A DNA stretch of 5,441 bases from Clostridia bacterium (lineage in GTDB: Bacteria > Bacillota > Clostridia > DSM-8532), in assembly GCA_026418215.1 (NCBI GenBank), contig JAOABT010000438.1, positions 1 to 5,441 of the forward strand, given 5' to 3'. The notes under the pieces were generated by a model that worked only from the letters and a program-made list of their open reading frames with translations, was not told the origin of the DNA and did no database searches. The position numbers were made by a program, and so were the translations under genes. Each line of letters begins with the position of its first letter. Position 1 is the stretch's first letter. Below, in pieces: positions 1 to 5,441 of the stretch.

Positions 1-1106
1 CTATAACACCCCAAACCGTTGTTGTGGAAAAGCTCGCCGATATGGTGGAGGACGGGTCATTAAAGTCCGAGTTTCTCCATGTGGAATCCGAGCATTCGGC
101 CCTTTCGGCCTGTATGGGGGCCAGCAGCATAGGCGCCAGAACCTTTACAGCTACCTCGTCTCAAGGGCTTGTGTACATGGCAGAATGCCTGCATTATGCA
201 AGCGGAGGCCGTTTCCCCATTGTGATGATGAACGCCACCCGGTCTCTGGCGCTTCCCTGGAGCATTTACGGAGACCATCGGGATTCCCTTTCCCTGCTCG
301 ATTCGGGCTGGCTTCAGGTCTATGTGGAGGATGCCCAGGAAAGCCTGGACATGGTCATTCAGGGCTATGCCATTGCCGAGCACCGGGAGGTTCTTACGCC
401 TCTGATGCTGAACCTGGACGGCTTTGTGCTGACCCATACCTACGAGCTTGTAGAGGTGCCCTCAAAAGAAAGCGCCGAGGCCTTTCTGCCGCCTTTTAAT
501 ACGCCCTATAAAATGGACTTGGAGAATCCCAAAAATATGGGCTTTAGCAGCCTCCCCTCGGATAATCTGGAGTTTAAATATATCCAGCATCAGGCAGCAT
601 TGAGGGCCAAGAAGATTATCAAGGAAGTTGATGAAAGCTTTAAAAAGCAGTTCGGTAGAGGTTATGGCGGGCTTACGGAGGCCCATTGCTGCAGCGATGC
701 TGACCTTATTCTCATTACCCTTGGGAGTGTCACCGGTACGGTCAGGTCTGTTGTGGATGATCTCCGTCAAAGGGGACAGAAGGTGGGGCTTCTTAAAATC
801 AGGTTCATGAGGCCCTTTCCGGAAGAAGAGATTGTGGAGATGACGAAGAGCGCCAAAGCCATTGGTGTTATCGATAAGGATATTTCCTTCGGCTATGAGG
901 GAACAGTCTTTACCAATGTGAATTCAGCCCTGGCCAAAAACGGGTCTACTCAGGTCAAAATGAACTTCATTGGCGGCCTTGGCGGACGGGATATCTCAAA
1001 GCAGGATATCGTGGTAGTTTACGATAAGCTTCAAGAAGCCGCCGAAGGAAAGCAACAAGAAACGGTTCAGTTTATCAACCTGGGGGTGGCGACAGATGAG
1101 CGGTGA
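1..1106 (+). CDS. porA: Pyruvate:ferredoxin oxidoreductase alpha subunit PorA (5'-truncated by window edge)
   Basis: Alpha subunit of a multi-subunit 2-oxoacid:ferredoxin oxidoreductase, which reversibly oxidises pyruvate with CoA to acetyl-CoA and CO2, reducing ferredoxin in the cytoplasm. The reading frame is open from base 3 and begins with ITPQT, the conserved start of the pyrimidine-binding domain that follows 'YP' in the family, so roughly 30-40 residues lie upstream of the window. The in-frame GTG at 24 is not the real start. Visible family signatures are VESEHSA (its Glu is the expected thiamine-activating residue), GARTFTATSSQG, DSGWLQ and LNLDGF in the first domain. The transketolase C-terminal-like domain II follows (DADLILITLGS, LKIRFMRPFP) and then the C-terminal FIGGLGGRDIS. 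It overlaps porB by 11 bases, so translation is probably coupled. Gamma and delta (ferredoxin-like) subunits are expected upstream but are not visible. Pyruvate is the likely substrate; another 2-oxoacid cannot be excluded. Confidence 0.92.
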   Translation, partial: ITPQTVVVEKLADMVEDGSLKSEFLHVESEHSALSACMGASSIGARTFTATSSQGLVYMAECLHYASGGRFPIVMMNATRSLALPWSIYGDHRDSLSLLDSGWLQVYVEDAQESLDMVIQGYAIAEHREVLTPLMLNLDGFVLTHTYELVEVPSKESAEAFLPPFNTPYKMDLENPKNMGFSSLPSDNLEFKYIQHQAALRAKKIIKEVDESFKKQFGRGYGGLTEAHCCSDADLILITLGSVTGTVRSVVDDLRQRGQKVGLLKIRFMRPFPEEEIVEMTKSAKAIGVIDKDISFGYEGTVFTNVNSALAKNGSTQVKMNFIGGLGGRDISKQDIVVVYDKLQEAAEGKQQETVQFINLGVATDER

Positions 1107-2010
1107 AAGACTTCATGGTATCAATGCCCGAAACATGACCGACAAGGAATTCTTTTATGGCCACAAGGCCTGCGCCGGGTGCGGCGGGAGTATTGCCGTC
1201 AGGCTTATCCATAAGATTCTGGGAGAGCGGACCTTCACGGTCATCCCGGCCGGGTGCATGTCAGCCGTCAGCTTCATCTATCCCCAGCTGTGCTTTACTA
1301 ATAATGCCATCATTTCAACCTTTCCAGGAACGGCCTCGATGCTCTCGGGCATCGCAGCGGGAGCCAGAGCTCTTGGGCTTAAGGATTATCATGTCCTGGG
1401 CATCGCAGGAGACGGCGGCACGGCCGATATTGGCATACAAGCCCTGTCAGGAGCCATCGACCGCGGCGAGAAGATCATCTATGTGTGCTATGATAACGAA
1501 GCCTACATGAATACGGGTGTTCAAAAGAGCGGGCTTACACCCTTCGGTGCCAAAACCACCACGACACCTGCCGGTGAGAATGTGCGCGGCACCATCACAA
1601 AAAAGAAGAACATGTTCGAGATTGTGGCAGCCCACGGCATTGATTACGCGGCAACGGCCAGCGTCGGTTATGTACAGGATTTTATGAACAAGATCAACAA
1701 GGCCAAAAGCGTTGACGGTACGTCCTATATTCATGTGTACGCACCCTGCCCGACAGGCTGGGGAGCAGCAACCGACAGCGCCATCGACCTCGGAAAAGAG
1801 GTGGTGGACTGCGGCCTCTGGTACCTGGCGGAATATGAGAACGGAGAATTCGTCCTCAACAAAAATCCAAAGGTGTTTACCCCCGTCAGTGATTATTTAA
1901 AGAAGCAGGCGCGCTTCAAGCACCTCACAAAGGAAGATATCGAGGCCATTGAGGCTCATCGCGATGCGAAATGGGAGAAGATCAGAGCCAGCTGGCAGAT
2001 AGAATGCTAA
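1096..2010 (+). CDS. porB: Pyruvate:ferredoxin oxidoreductase beta subunit PorB
   Basis: Complete 304-residue beta subunit carrying the thiamine diphosphate-binding domain and the proximal [4Fe-4S] cluster; it pairs with PorA to form the active site. The four expected cluster cysteines are seen at C26 and C29 (CAGC), C54 (PAGCMS) and C218 (APCPTGW). The diphosphate/Mg-binding motif starts at GDGGTADIG (about 105-113) and continues to YDNEAYMNTG (132-141), the usual GDG...N arrangement. The length is normal for separate PorB subunits. The ATG at 1096 lies inside the end of porA and is preceded by a G-rich Shine-Dalgarno-like stretch (GGGGGTGG, 1082-1089) with a six-base spacer. The gene ends at TAA 2008-2010, 176 bases before the convergent polymerase gene. 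No residue known to be essential appears missing. Confidence in the family is high; substrate identity (pyruvate) is inferred. Confidence 0.94.
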   Translation: MSGERLHGINARNMTDKEFFYGHKACAGCGGSIAVRLIHKILGERTFTVIPAGCMSAVSFIYPQLCFTNNAIISTFPGTASMLSGIAAGARALGLKDYHVLGIAGDGGTADIGIQALSGAIDRGEKIIYVCYDNEAYMNTGVQKSGLTPFGAKTTTTPAGENVRGTITKKKNMFEIVAAHGIDYAATASVGYVQDFMNKINKAKSVDGTSYIHVYAPCPTGWGAATDSAIDLGKEVVDCGLWYLAEYENGEFVLNKNPKVFTPVSDYLKKQARFKHLTKEDIEAIEAHRDAKWEKIRASWQIEC

Positions 2011-2019
2011 CCTCGTCCT

Positions 2020-2152
2020 GATGCTAACGGGAGATAGGTTGAGAAACAGCAAACTTAATGGCAGATGTGTCAAGTTAACCGTATGATCGTGTTTGCGCTT
2101 TTACGTTGCCCTATCCGTTAAGTGAAATCGGTGAAGCCCGATGAGCAGCATC
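2020..2152. other. Nested inverted repeats, possible structured RNA, in convergent spacer
   Basis: The 176-base gap between porB and the convergent polymerase gene has no supportable ORF but is not featureless. Arms pair in nested order: GATGCT (2020-2025) with AGCATC (2147-2152); TAACGG plus ATAGG, separated by a three-base GAG bulge (2025-2038), with CCTATCCGTTA (2110-2120; the T at 2025 can be used in only one helix); GCAAAC (2049-2054) with GTTTGC (2091-2096). A small hairpin, ATCGG/CCGAT (2127-2131 and 2138-2142), sits between the second and first right arms. Together this draws a three-way junction with one long arm. No T-run follows a stem on either strand, so it is not a standard Rho-independent terminator. 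It could be a structured RNA, a decayed retroelement (for example part of a group II intron) or a non-canonical termination zone. Identity is unknown and strand undetermined. Confidence 0.35.
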
Positions 2153-2186
2153 CTAATTATTGTGGAACTTTATTTTATGATAGAGC

Positions 2187-3092
2187 TTAATGCTTCAGAA
2201 TTTCATTAATAACCGCCTCGAAGCTCGGCTCCGGCTCCTTGGCTGTCAAAAGGGGCTTAAACAGGTCACCCGTGACCTTGAATCGATCCAAGGCATTGTT
2301 AATGGTAAAGTCCTCAGGCTTGATGCCCTTTCTCACCTCTTCCCAGGTGACGGGCATGGAGATGGGGGCTTTTTCTCTTGCTCTCGGTGAGTAAACCATG
2401 GTAATGGTCTTGCCCTGCCACATTTGCAGATAGTCGAAATAGAGCTTGGTGCCTCTTTTTTCGACCATGCGCTCAATGGTGATGAGCTTGGGGTATTTTT
2501 CTGCAAAGTAGTGGCCGAAGAACTCGTTGATCTTGCGTGCTGTATCATAATCGTACTTTCCGCCTACAGGAATATAAAGCTGCATGCCGGTTGCGCCTGA
2601 GGTTTTGATATAGCTTGTAATGCCGAGTGCATCCAAAGTCTCTTTTACAAGAAGAGCCACTTCTACAACGTCCTCAAAAACCTGGCCTTTAGAGGGGTCA
2701 AGATCAAAGACGACGGACGTCGGGTAATTGTCTCGCTCATGTGTATTGAAAGCGGTATGGAACTCCAGGGCTGCAAGGTTGACAAACCAGGTCAGGGTGG
2801 GAACCGAATCTAAAACCGCATATTCAATATCATTCGAGATGCGCTTGGTGATCCAGTCCGGGGCGTATTCGGGCAGGTTTTTTGAAAAGAAGGACTCCCC
2901 GTGGATGCCGTCAGGGTAACGAATGGTGGTTAAGAGCCTGTCCTGGGCATGGGGAAGGAGATAGGGCGAAAGCTCAATCATCCTTGCGAGATAGTCAATT
3001 TTACGGATGCCTGCCTCGGGCCAGAGCAGCTTTTCGGGGTTTGACAGCTTCAGCTTTTTGCCTTCTATGACCACGGTCTCGGTTTTAATCAT
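2187..3092 (-). CDS. ligD: NHEJ polymerase/primase, stand-alone LigD polymerase domain
   Basis: A 301-residue protein of the archaeo-eukaryotic primase superfamily, LigD POL type, which fills gaps and adds nucleotides (typically preferring ribonucleotides) at broken DNA ends during Ku-dependent end joining. Visible motifs are SNPEKLLWPE near the N-terminus, FFSKN (K71), LEFHT (H112), the metal-binding FDLDPS (D130, D132), TSGATGMQLYIPV (S165, G166), YFDYLQ (D220, the third metal ligand) and YSPRAREKAPISMPVTWEEV. The position that usually carries a catalytic-region His after 'SG..GL' is Gln (Q171). The ATG overlaps the ligase stop as ATGA and has its own ribosome binding site, AAAGGAGT (3100-3107), about eight bases upstream, so this is a true separate gene rather than a broken fusion. 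No ligase or PE domain is attached. It is the last gene of the ku operon visible here. Confidence 0.93.
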   Translation of the reverse strand: MIKTETVVIEGKKLKLSNPEKLLWPEAGIRKIDYLARMIELSPYLLPHAQDRLLTTIRYPDGIHGESFFSKNLPEYAPDWITKRISNDIEYAVLDSVPTLTWFVNLAALEFHTAFNTHERDNYPTSVVFDLDPSKGQVFEDVVEVALLVKETLDALGITSYIKTSGATGMQLYIPVGGKYDYDTARKINEFFGHYFAEKYPKLITIERMVEKRGTKLYFDYLQMWQGKTITMVYSPRAREKAPISMPVTWEEVRKGIKPEDFTINNALDRFKVTGDLFKPLLTAKEPEPSFEAVINEILKH

Positions 3093-4075
3093 TCCACGTA
3101 CTCCTTTCCGGTAGCCTCTTCAGGTCCCAATGGGCTGAAGCCGGTGATCTTGGGGTGCCTTAAGCCTCCGTCGGAGGTCCATTCCAGAAAGCTTACCCAA
3201 ACCGTCAATCGGGGCTTGAACCATACCACATCCTTAAGCTCGTGGGCGTTGGCCTTAAGGAGCGGCTGATCCGTGAAATCACTGTTCTGCTCCACAGGAA
3301 TAAAGGGATGTCCTTCAGCTTTAAGAGAGGGCGCGCTTTCCTTGAGGAGCCGAAAATGCTCCTGAGTCAAACCGATAGAAGCCCTGCCAATGTAAATGAG
3401 CGAATCGCTACCCTGCAACGCCAGAATGAGAGCATTAGGGAAGCCGTCTTTTAGGGTCACTCCGGCTGCAATAGCCAGGATTTTGCGGGAAAGCTTGGTC
3501 TTAAACCAATCCTCATGGTCCTTTCCGCCCTGATACAGGCTGGCTTTTCGCTTGGAGACGATACCCTCCCAGCCCTTCAGCTTCATAAGGTCAAAAAGCT
3601 CACAGCCGTTGTCGAAATTATCGGTAATCGTGATGGCGCTCGAGGGCTGGATGTGCTCCCTTAAGAGCTGCAACCGCTCATGCAAAGGCTTATCAGTAAG
3701 AAGACGACCGTCCAAGGCCAGCATATCAAACAGAATGTAACGCGCGGGGTACTTCTTCATGTAATAAGGAATTTTTTTGACATCGGTGACCCGCTCGCGC
3801 ATGAGGCTCAGCTGAAACGTGGGTTTCAGCTCATCGTTAAGCACGATGATTTCCCCATCAAACACAGCGCTTTTACCCTTCAGCATCAATGGAAGCTCGG
3901 ATAGCTCGGGATAAAAAGGGGTGCGCTCGCGGCCCTTCTTGGTAAAGACGCGGGCAGCCCCATCCTCCACATAGCACATGCCGCGTATGCCATCCCACTT
4001 GACCTGATGGACAAATTCCGGGCCTGTCTGGACGCCGGAGGTCAAGATGGGCTCCATAGGCTGAATCCAATCCAT
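3089..4075 (-). CDS. ligD: NHEJ ATP-dependent DNA ligase, stand-alone LigD ligase domain
   Basis: ATP-dependent DNA ligase that seals nicks after Ku-mediated end alignment. From this start it has 328 residues: an adenylation domain then an OB-fold domain. Counting from here, the AMP-accepting lysine is K26 in motif I (KWDGIR). Motif III is VFDGEI (about 71-76), motif IV EGIVSKR (170-176), motif V WFKTK (190-194), and the C-terminal OB region carries FLEWTSDGGLRHPKITGF. An ATG four codons upstream (4087) would add MRYK, but AAGGA would sit only one base from it. The ATG at 4075 has GAGGT (4081-4085) five bases away, so I prefer 4075. It follows ku after a 93-base gap and overlaps the polymerase gene by four bases (ATGA), implying coupled translation. 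In Bacillus-type LigD the same two domains are fused in this order. No PE domain is present. Confidence 0.93.
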   Translation of the reverse strand: MDWIQPMEPILTSGVQTGPEFVHQVKWDGIRGMCYVEDGAARVFTKKGRERTPFYPELSELPLMLKGKSAVFDGEIIVLNDELKPTFQLSLMRERVTDVKKIPYYMKKYPARYILFDMLALDGRLLTDKPLHERLQLLREHIQPSSAITITDNFDNGCELFDLMKLKGWEGIVSKRKASLYQGGKDHEDWFKTKLSRKILAIAAGVTLKDGFPNALILALQGSDSLIYIGRASIGLTQEHFRLLKESAPSLKAEGHPFIPVEQNSDFTDQPLLKANAHELKDVVWFKPRLTVWVSFLEWTSDGGLRHPKITGFSPLGPEEATGKEYVE

Positions 4076-4080
4076 TTTGT

Positions 4081-4085
4081 ACCTC
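4081..4085 (-). promoter_or_regulatory. Ribosome binding site deciding the ligase start
   Basis: Read on the minus strand this is GAGGT, five bases before the ATG at 4075. The competing ATG at 4087 has only an AAGGA placed one base away, too close for normal use. This favours the shorter ligase by four residues. Confidence 0.6.
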
Positions 4086-4132
4086 ATATCCTTTGGTTTA
4101 GCCTTAAGTTCTTTTAGTCTCGAACGTTAATG

Positions 4133-4156
4133 AACGACTGATCTTTCAGCACCGTT
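4133..4156 (-). other. Small hairpin in the ku-ligase spacer
   Basis: The 93-base space between the ku stop and the ligase start holds an interrupted inverted repeat: AACG (4133-4136) with CGTT (4153-4156) outside, and CTGA (4138-4141) with TCAG (4146-4149) inside, around a four-base loop. The internal loop is uneven (one base against three). No T-run follows it on the transcribed strand, so it is not a typical terminator. It could tune message processing or stability, or be chance. No convincing separate ligase promoter was seen here. Confidence 0.25.
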
Positions 4157-4168
4157 AACAATGAATGA

Positions 4169-5041
4169 TTAAACCACACCCGCCTTTTCTTTCTCAGGCT
4201 TCTCCGTTTTCTTGCTTGTCCTCGGCTTCTTGGCAGGAGGGGACTCGGGCATTTTGTCGTCCTTCCGCATCTCCTCAGCTTTTTTAAGGCTGGCCTGAAG
4301 AGCCGCCATCAGGTCAATCACATTGCGCTGCGGCGCTTCTGGTGCCGAGACAATCTCCTCGCCCTCAATTTTCTTATGAATCATGTTCAGCAGGGCTTCA
4401 CGGTACTCATCCTTATACTTGGAAGGCTCAAACTCTGCGCTCAAATTCTCGATAAGCTGCTTCGCCATGTCAATTTCCCGGGCATCTATTTTGATGTTCT
4501 CGGGCACACCCGGAATCTGTTTCATATCCCGCACTTCGTCAGGAAAGAATATGGTCTCGAGCACCAGTACATGATTTAAAAAGCGAAGAACCGCAAGAGA
4601 TTGCTTGTCGCGAATGGTAATGCGGGCTATGGCGATCTTGCCCGTTTCGTCCATGGCCTGCCGCAGCAGTGTATAGGCCTTGGCACCGCCGTTCTCCTGG
4701 GGGGCAAGGTAATAGGATTTATCGTAATAAATGGGGTCGACTTCCTTGAGATTGACGAAATCAAGGATTTCTACCGTTCTGGCCGAGGGAGGCCGGACCG
4801 CGTCAATATCCTCGTCCTTTATAATCACAAACCGGCCGGGCTCGTATTCGTAGCCCCGTACAATATCCTTTGAGGTGATCTCCTCATTGCAGGTGGGACA
4901 AACACGCTCATTTTTGACGGGCGTCTTGCATTTATTATGAATATATTTAAAGCGAATGTCCCGGTCCTCGGTGGCGGCAAACATTTTGACCGGGATGTTG
5001 ACAAGGCCGAAGCTGATAGAGCCCTTCCACATGGTATGCAT
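4169..5041 (-). CDS. ku: DNA end-binding protein Ku
   Basis: Bacterial Ku homodimer subunit that encircles double-strand DNA ends and recruits the ligase and polymerase encoded just downstream. The 290-residue length is typical. The N-terminus MWKGSISFGLVNIPVKM is the family hallmark and begins the beta-barrel core. H35, C38, C48 and C51 (HNKC...CPTC) form the zinc-ribbon-like knuckle common in Bacillota Ku proteins. The core continues through YDKSYYLAP, FLNHVLVLET and FFPDEVRD to about residue 200. A helical segment with KYKDEYREALL and VIDLMAALQASLKK (about 208-255) is the usual ligase/polymerase-interaction region. The tail (about 260-290) is lysine- and proline-rich, as in Ku proteins that use a basic extension for DNA contact and sliding. 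The start at 5041 is chosen because AAGGAGGT lies seven bases upstream; the ATG three codons later (5032) would be too far. It is the first gene of the operon, divergent from the gene at 5338. Confidence 0.96.
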   Translation of the reverse strand: MHTMWKGSISFGLVNIPVKMFAATEDRDIRFKYIHNKCKTPVKNERVCPTCNEEITSKDIVRGYEYEPGRFVIIKDEDIDAVRPPSARTVEILDFVNLKEVDPIYYDKSYYLAPQENGGAKAYTLLRQAMDETGKIAIARITIRDKQSLAVLRFLNHVLVLETIFFPDEVRDMKQIPGVPENIKIDAREIDMAKQLIENLSAEFEPSKYKDEYREALLNMIHKKIEGEEIVSAPEAPQRNVIDLMAALQASLKKAEEMRKDDKMPESPPAKKPRTSKKTEKPEKEKAGVV

Positions 5042-5051
5042 GAACCATACC
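5033..5051 (-). promoter_or_regulatory. Hairpin enclosing the ku start codon and part of its Shine-Dalgarno
   Basis: GGTATG (5033-5038) and CATACC (5046-5051) are perfect reverse complements, six base pairs, with a seven-base loop. On the ku message the start codon lies at the loop/stem edge (5041-5039), and the GGT of the ribosome binding site AAGGAGGT (5049-5056) is in the stem. Such a fold could limit ribosome access, but the stem is short and its effect is not demonstrated. Confidence 0.35.
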
Positions 5052-5056
5052 TCCTT
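5049..5056 (-). promoter_or_regulatory. Ribosome binding site of ku
   Basis: AAGGAGGT on the minus strand, a near-perfect complement to the 16S rRNA tail, seven bases before the ATG at 5041. It fixes that ATG rather than the in-frame ATG at 5032 as the start. Confidence 0.8.
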
Positions 5057-5070
5057 CTTACCTAGTTTTC

Positions 5071-5190
5071 TTATTACAAAGCAAGCTTATGCATCTTAAA
5101 AAAGCACGCTGAACCATGCATAAAGGGGGAAGAAAAAAGAAATATAAATGTAAAAAAGGAGCCTTGACACTCACGGGTGCGTTGTAATAA
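5071..5190. repeat. Nine-base inverted repeat flanking the divergent control region
   Basis: TTATTACAA at 5071-5079 and its exact reverse complement TTGTAATAA at 5182-5190 lie about 110 bases apart in the ku/5338 intergenic region. The left arm contains a possible ku -10 element (TGTAAT on the minus strand, 5078-5073), with only a poor -35 upstream. The right arm overlaps the -10 region of the rightward promoter. The pair may reflect two similar promoter cores or a shared operator; in AT-rich DNA of this length chance is also possible. Confidence 0.3.
5087..5123. repeat. TTATGCAT / ATGCATAA inverted repeat upstream of ku
   Basis: TTATGCAT (5087-5094) and ATGCATAA (5116-5123) are perfect reverse complements with a 21-base spacer. 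The core palindrome ATGCAT occurs a third time at 5036-5041, over the ku start codon. Position just upstream of the probable ku promoter is where an activator or repressor site would be expected. No regulator is identified. Confidence 0.3.
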
Positions 5191-5193
5191 AAT
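5164..5193 (+). promoter_or_regulatory. Sigma-70/sigma-A type promoter for the gene at 5338
   Basis: A perfect -35 element TTGACA (5164-5169) is followed after 18 bases by TAAAAT (5188-5193), five of six matches to TATAAT. TAATAA at 5185-5190 with a 15-base spacer is a poorer alternative. It points to the right, toward the ATG at 5338, and would give a leader of nearly 140 bases. The leader shows no convincing terminator or riboswitch: a weak GGC/GCC pairing (5226-5235) lies before a T-run at 5242-5247. Confidence 0.55.
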
Positions 5194-5323
5194 AATTAAG
5201 CTTTTCCCTAAATGAGAGAGTTTGGGGCATTAGCCGACCCGTTTTTTACAAGCTTCAGTTTTTGGATCTTTATCACTGTCCACGTTTTTCTCTTTCTGGA
5301 AAAATGCCATTCTTTATGCTTAC

Positions 5324-5330
5324 GAGGAGG
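5324..5330 (+). promoter_or_regulatory. Ribosome binding site of the 5338 gene
   Basis: GAGGAGG followed by seven bases and then ATG at 5338. This strong site is the main evidence that a real gene starts there, since only its first 34 codons are in the window. Confidence 0.75.
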
Positions 5331-5337
5331 TAGTCAC

Positions 5338-5441
5338 ATGCCTTGCAAGGATCACCTTTCCTATCCTGAGGAACAAAGCCAACTCACAAGTACCCTGGAG
5401 CTCGTTCGAAAGACCCTGAATGAATCCCGACGCAATAAGGA
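5338..5441 (+). CDS. N-terminus of an unidentified protein (3'-truncated by window edge; possibly HelD-like helicase)
   Basis: An open frame of 34 complete codons runs off the window end. It begins MPCKDHLSYPEEQ and continues as a charged, heptad-like helix (LTSTLELVRKTLNESRRNK). There is no signal peptide or membrane segment in this part. The start is supported by a GAGGAGG ribosome binding site and an upstream promoter-like TTGACA/TAAAAT. A short acidic lead followed by an amphipathic coiled-coil-like helix resembles the N-terminus of Bacillota HelD/UvrD-family helicases, which bind RNA polymerase. This is a weak resemblance based on pattern only; many other proteins start this way. It is divergent from ku and could share its control region. 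Confidence 0.6.
   Translation, partial: MPCKDHLSYPEEQSQLTSTLELVRKTLNESRRNK

Noticed and set aside
24..26. GTG as the start of the first gene
   Set aside because: The frame is open to the window edge and the upstream residues ITPQT are conserved PorA sequence, so the true start is outside the window.
2123..2150. Rho-independent terminator from the ATCGG/CCGAT hairpin
   Set aside because: The stem is five base pairs and neither strand has a following run of T long enough.
3085..3100. A frameshift breaking a fused LIG-POL protein
   Set aside because: The ligase is complete through its last motif, the polymerase has its own strong ribosome binding site, and the ATGA overlap is a normal operon junction.
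60..4873. Overlapping ORFs of about 60-125 codons on the opposite strand or in other frames of por, lig, pol and ku
   Set aside because: They lie wholly or almost wholly inside well-supported genes, show no recognisable family, and lack consistent ribosome binding sites; treated as shadows.
5060..5096. A sigma-G (forespore) promoter for ku, from GCATA with an 18-base spacer to AAAACTA
   Set aside because: The -35 word fits but the -10 has two mismatches, and the start site would fall almost on the ribosome binding site.
5173..5242. ACGGGT (5173-5178) pairing with ACCCGT (5237-5242)
   Set aside because: Six bases with a loop of almost 60 bases that spans the promoter; expected by chance.
5221..5247. 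Rho-independent terminator or attenuator before the T-run in the leader of the 5338 gene
   Set aside because: Only a three-base-pair GGC/GCC stem with a mismatched extension is possible; too weak to call.

Overview
The window reads as a piece of an anaerobic Bacillota (Firmicutes, Clostridia-like) chromosome. This is an inference from three things: strong GGAGG-type ribosome binding sites, an oxygen-sensitive multi-subunit pyruvate:ferredoxin oxidoreductase, and Ku and ligase sequences that look like the Bacillus/Paenibacillus/Desulfotomaculum kind. Species cannot be read from the sequence. No mobile element, tRNA, rRNA or CRISPR array is visible.

Layout: (1) Positions 1-2010, plus strand: the 3' part of porA followed by complete porB, overlapping by 11 bases. 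They encode the alpha and beta (thiamine diphosphate and iron-sulfur) subunits of a 2-oxoacid:ferredoxin oxidoreductase, most likely pyruvate-specific. (2) Positions 2011-2186: a convergent gap with no gene, holding nested inverted repeats that could fold into a branched RNA of about 133 nt. (3) Positions 5041 down to 2187, minus strand: a bacterial non-homologous end-joining (NHEJ) operon in the order ku, ATP-dependent DNA ligase, LigD-type polymerase/primase. Ligase and polymerase are separate genes joined by an ATGA stop/start overlap, in the same order as the two domains of the fused Bacillus LigD. No phosphoesterase (PE) domain is present. (4) Positions 5042-5337: a divergent regulatory region with a good sigma-70/sigma-A type promoter pointing right, short inverted repeats, and a small hairpin enclosing the ku start codon. 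(5) From 5338, plus strand: the first 34 codons of a gene with an excellent ribosome binding site. Its product is not securely identifiable; a HelD/UvrD-like helicase N-terminus is one possibility.

How the genes work together: Ku binds DNA double-strand ends and recruits the ligase and polymerase, which fill, extend and seal the break. The Por subunits belong to central carbon and electron metabolism and have no evident functional link to NHEJ; they converge on the operon from the other side. The NHEJ system itself is known biology. The less ordinary points are the split ligase/polymerase arrangement, the Gln in place of the usual catalytic-region His of the polymerase, the structured convergent spacer, and the repeat-rich ku control region.
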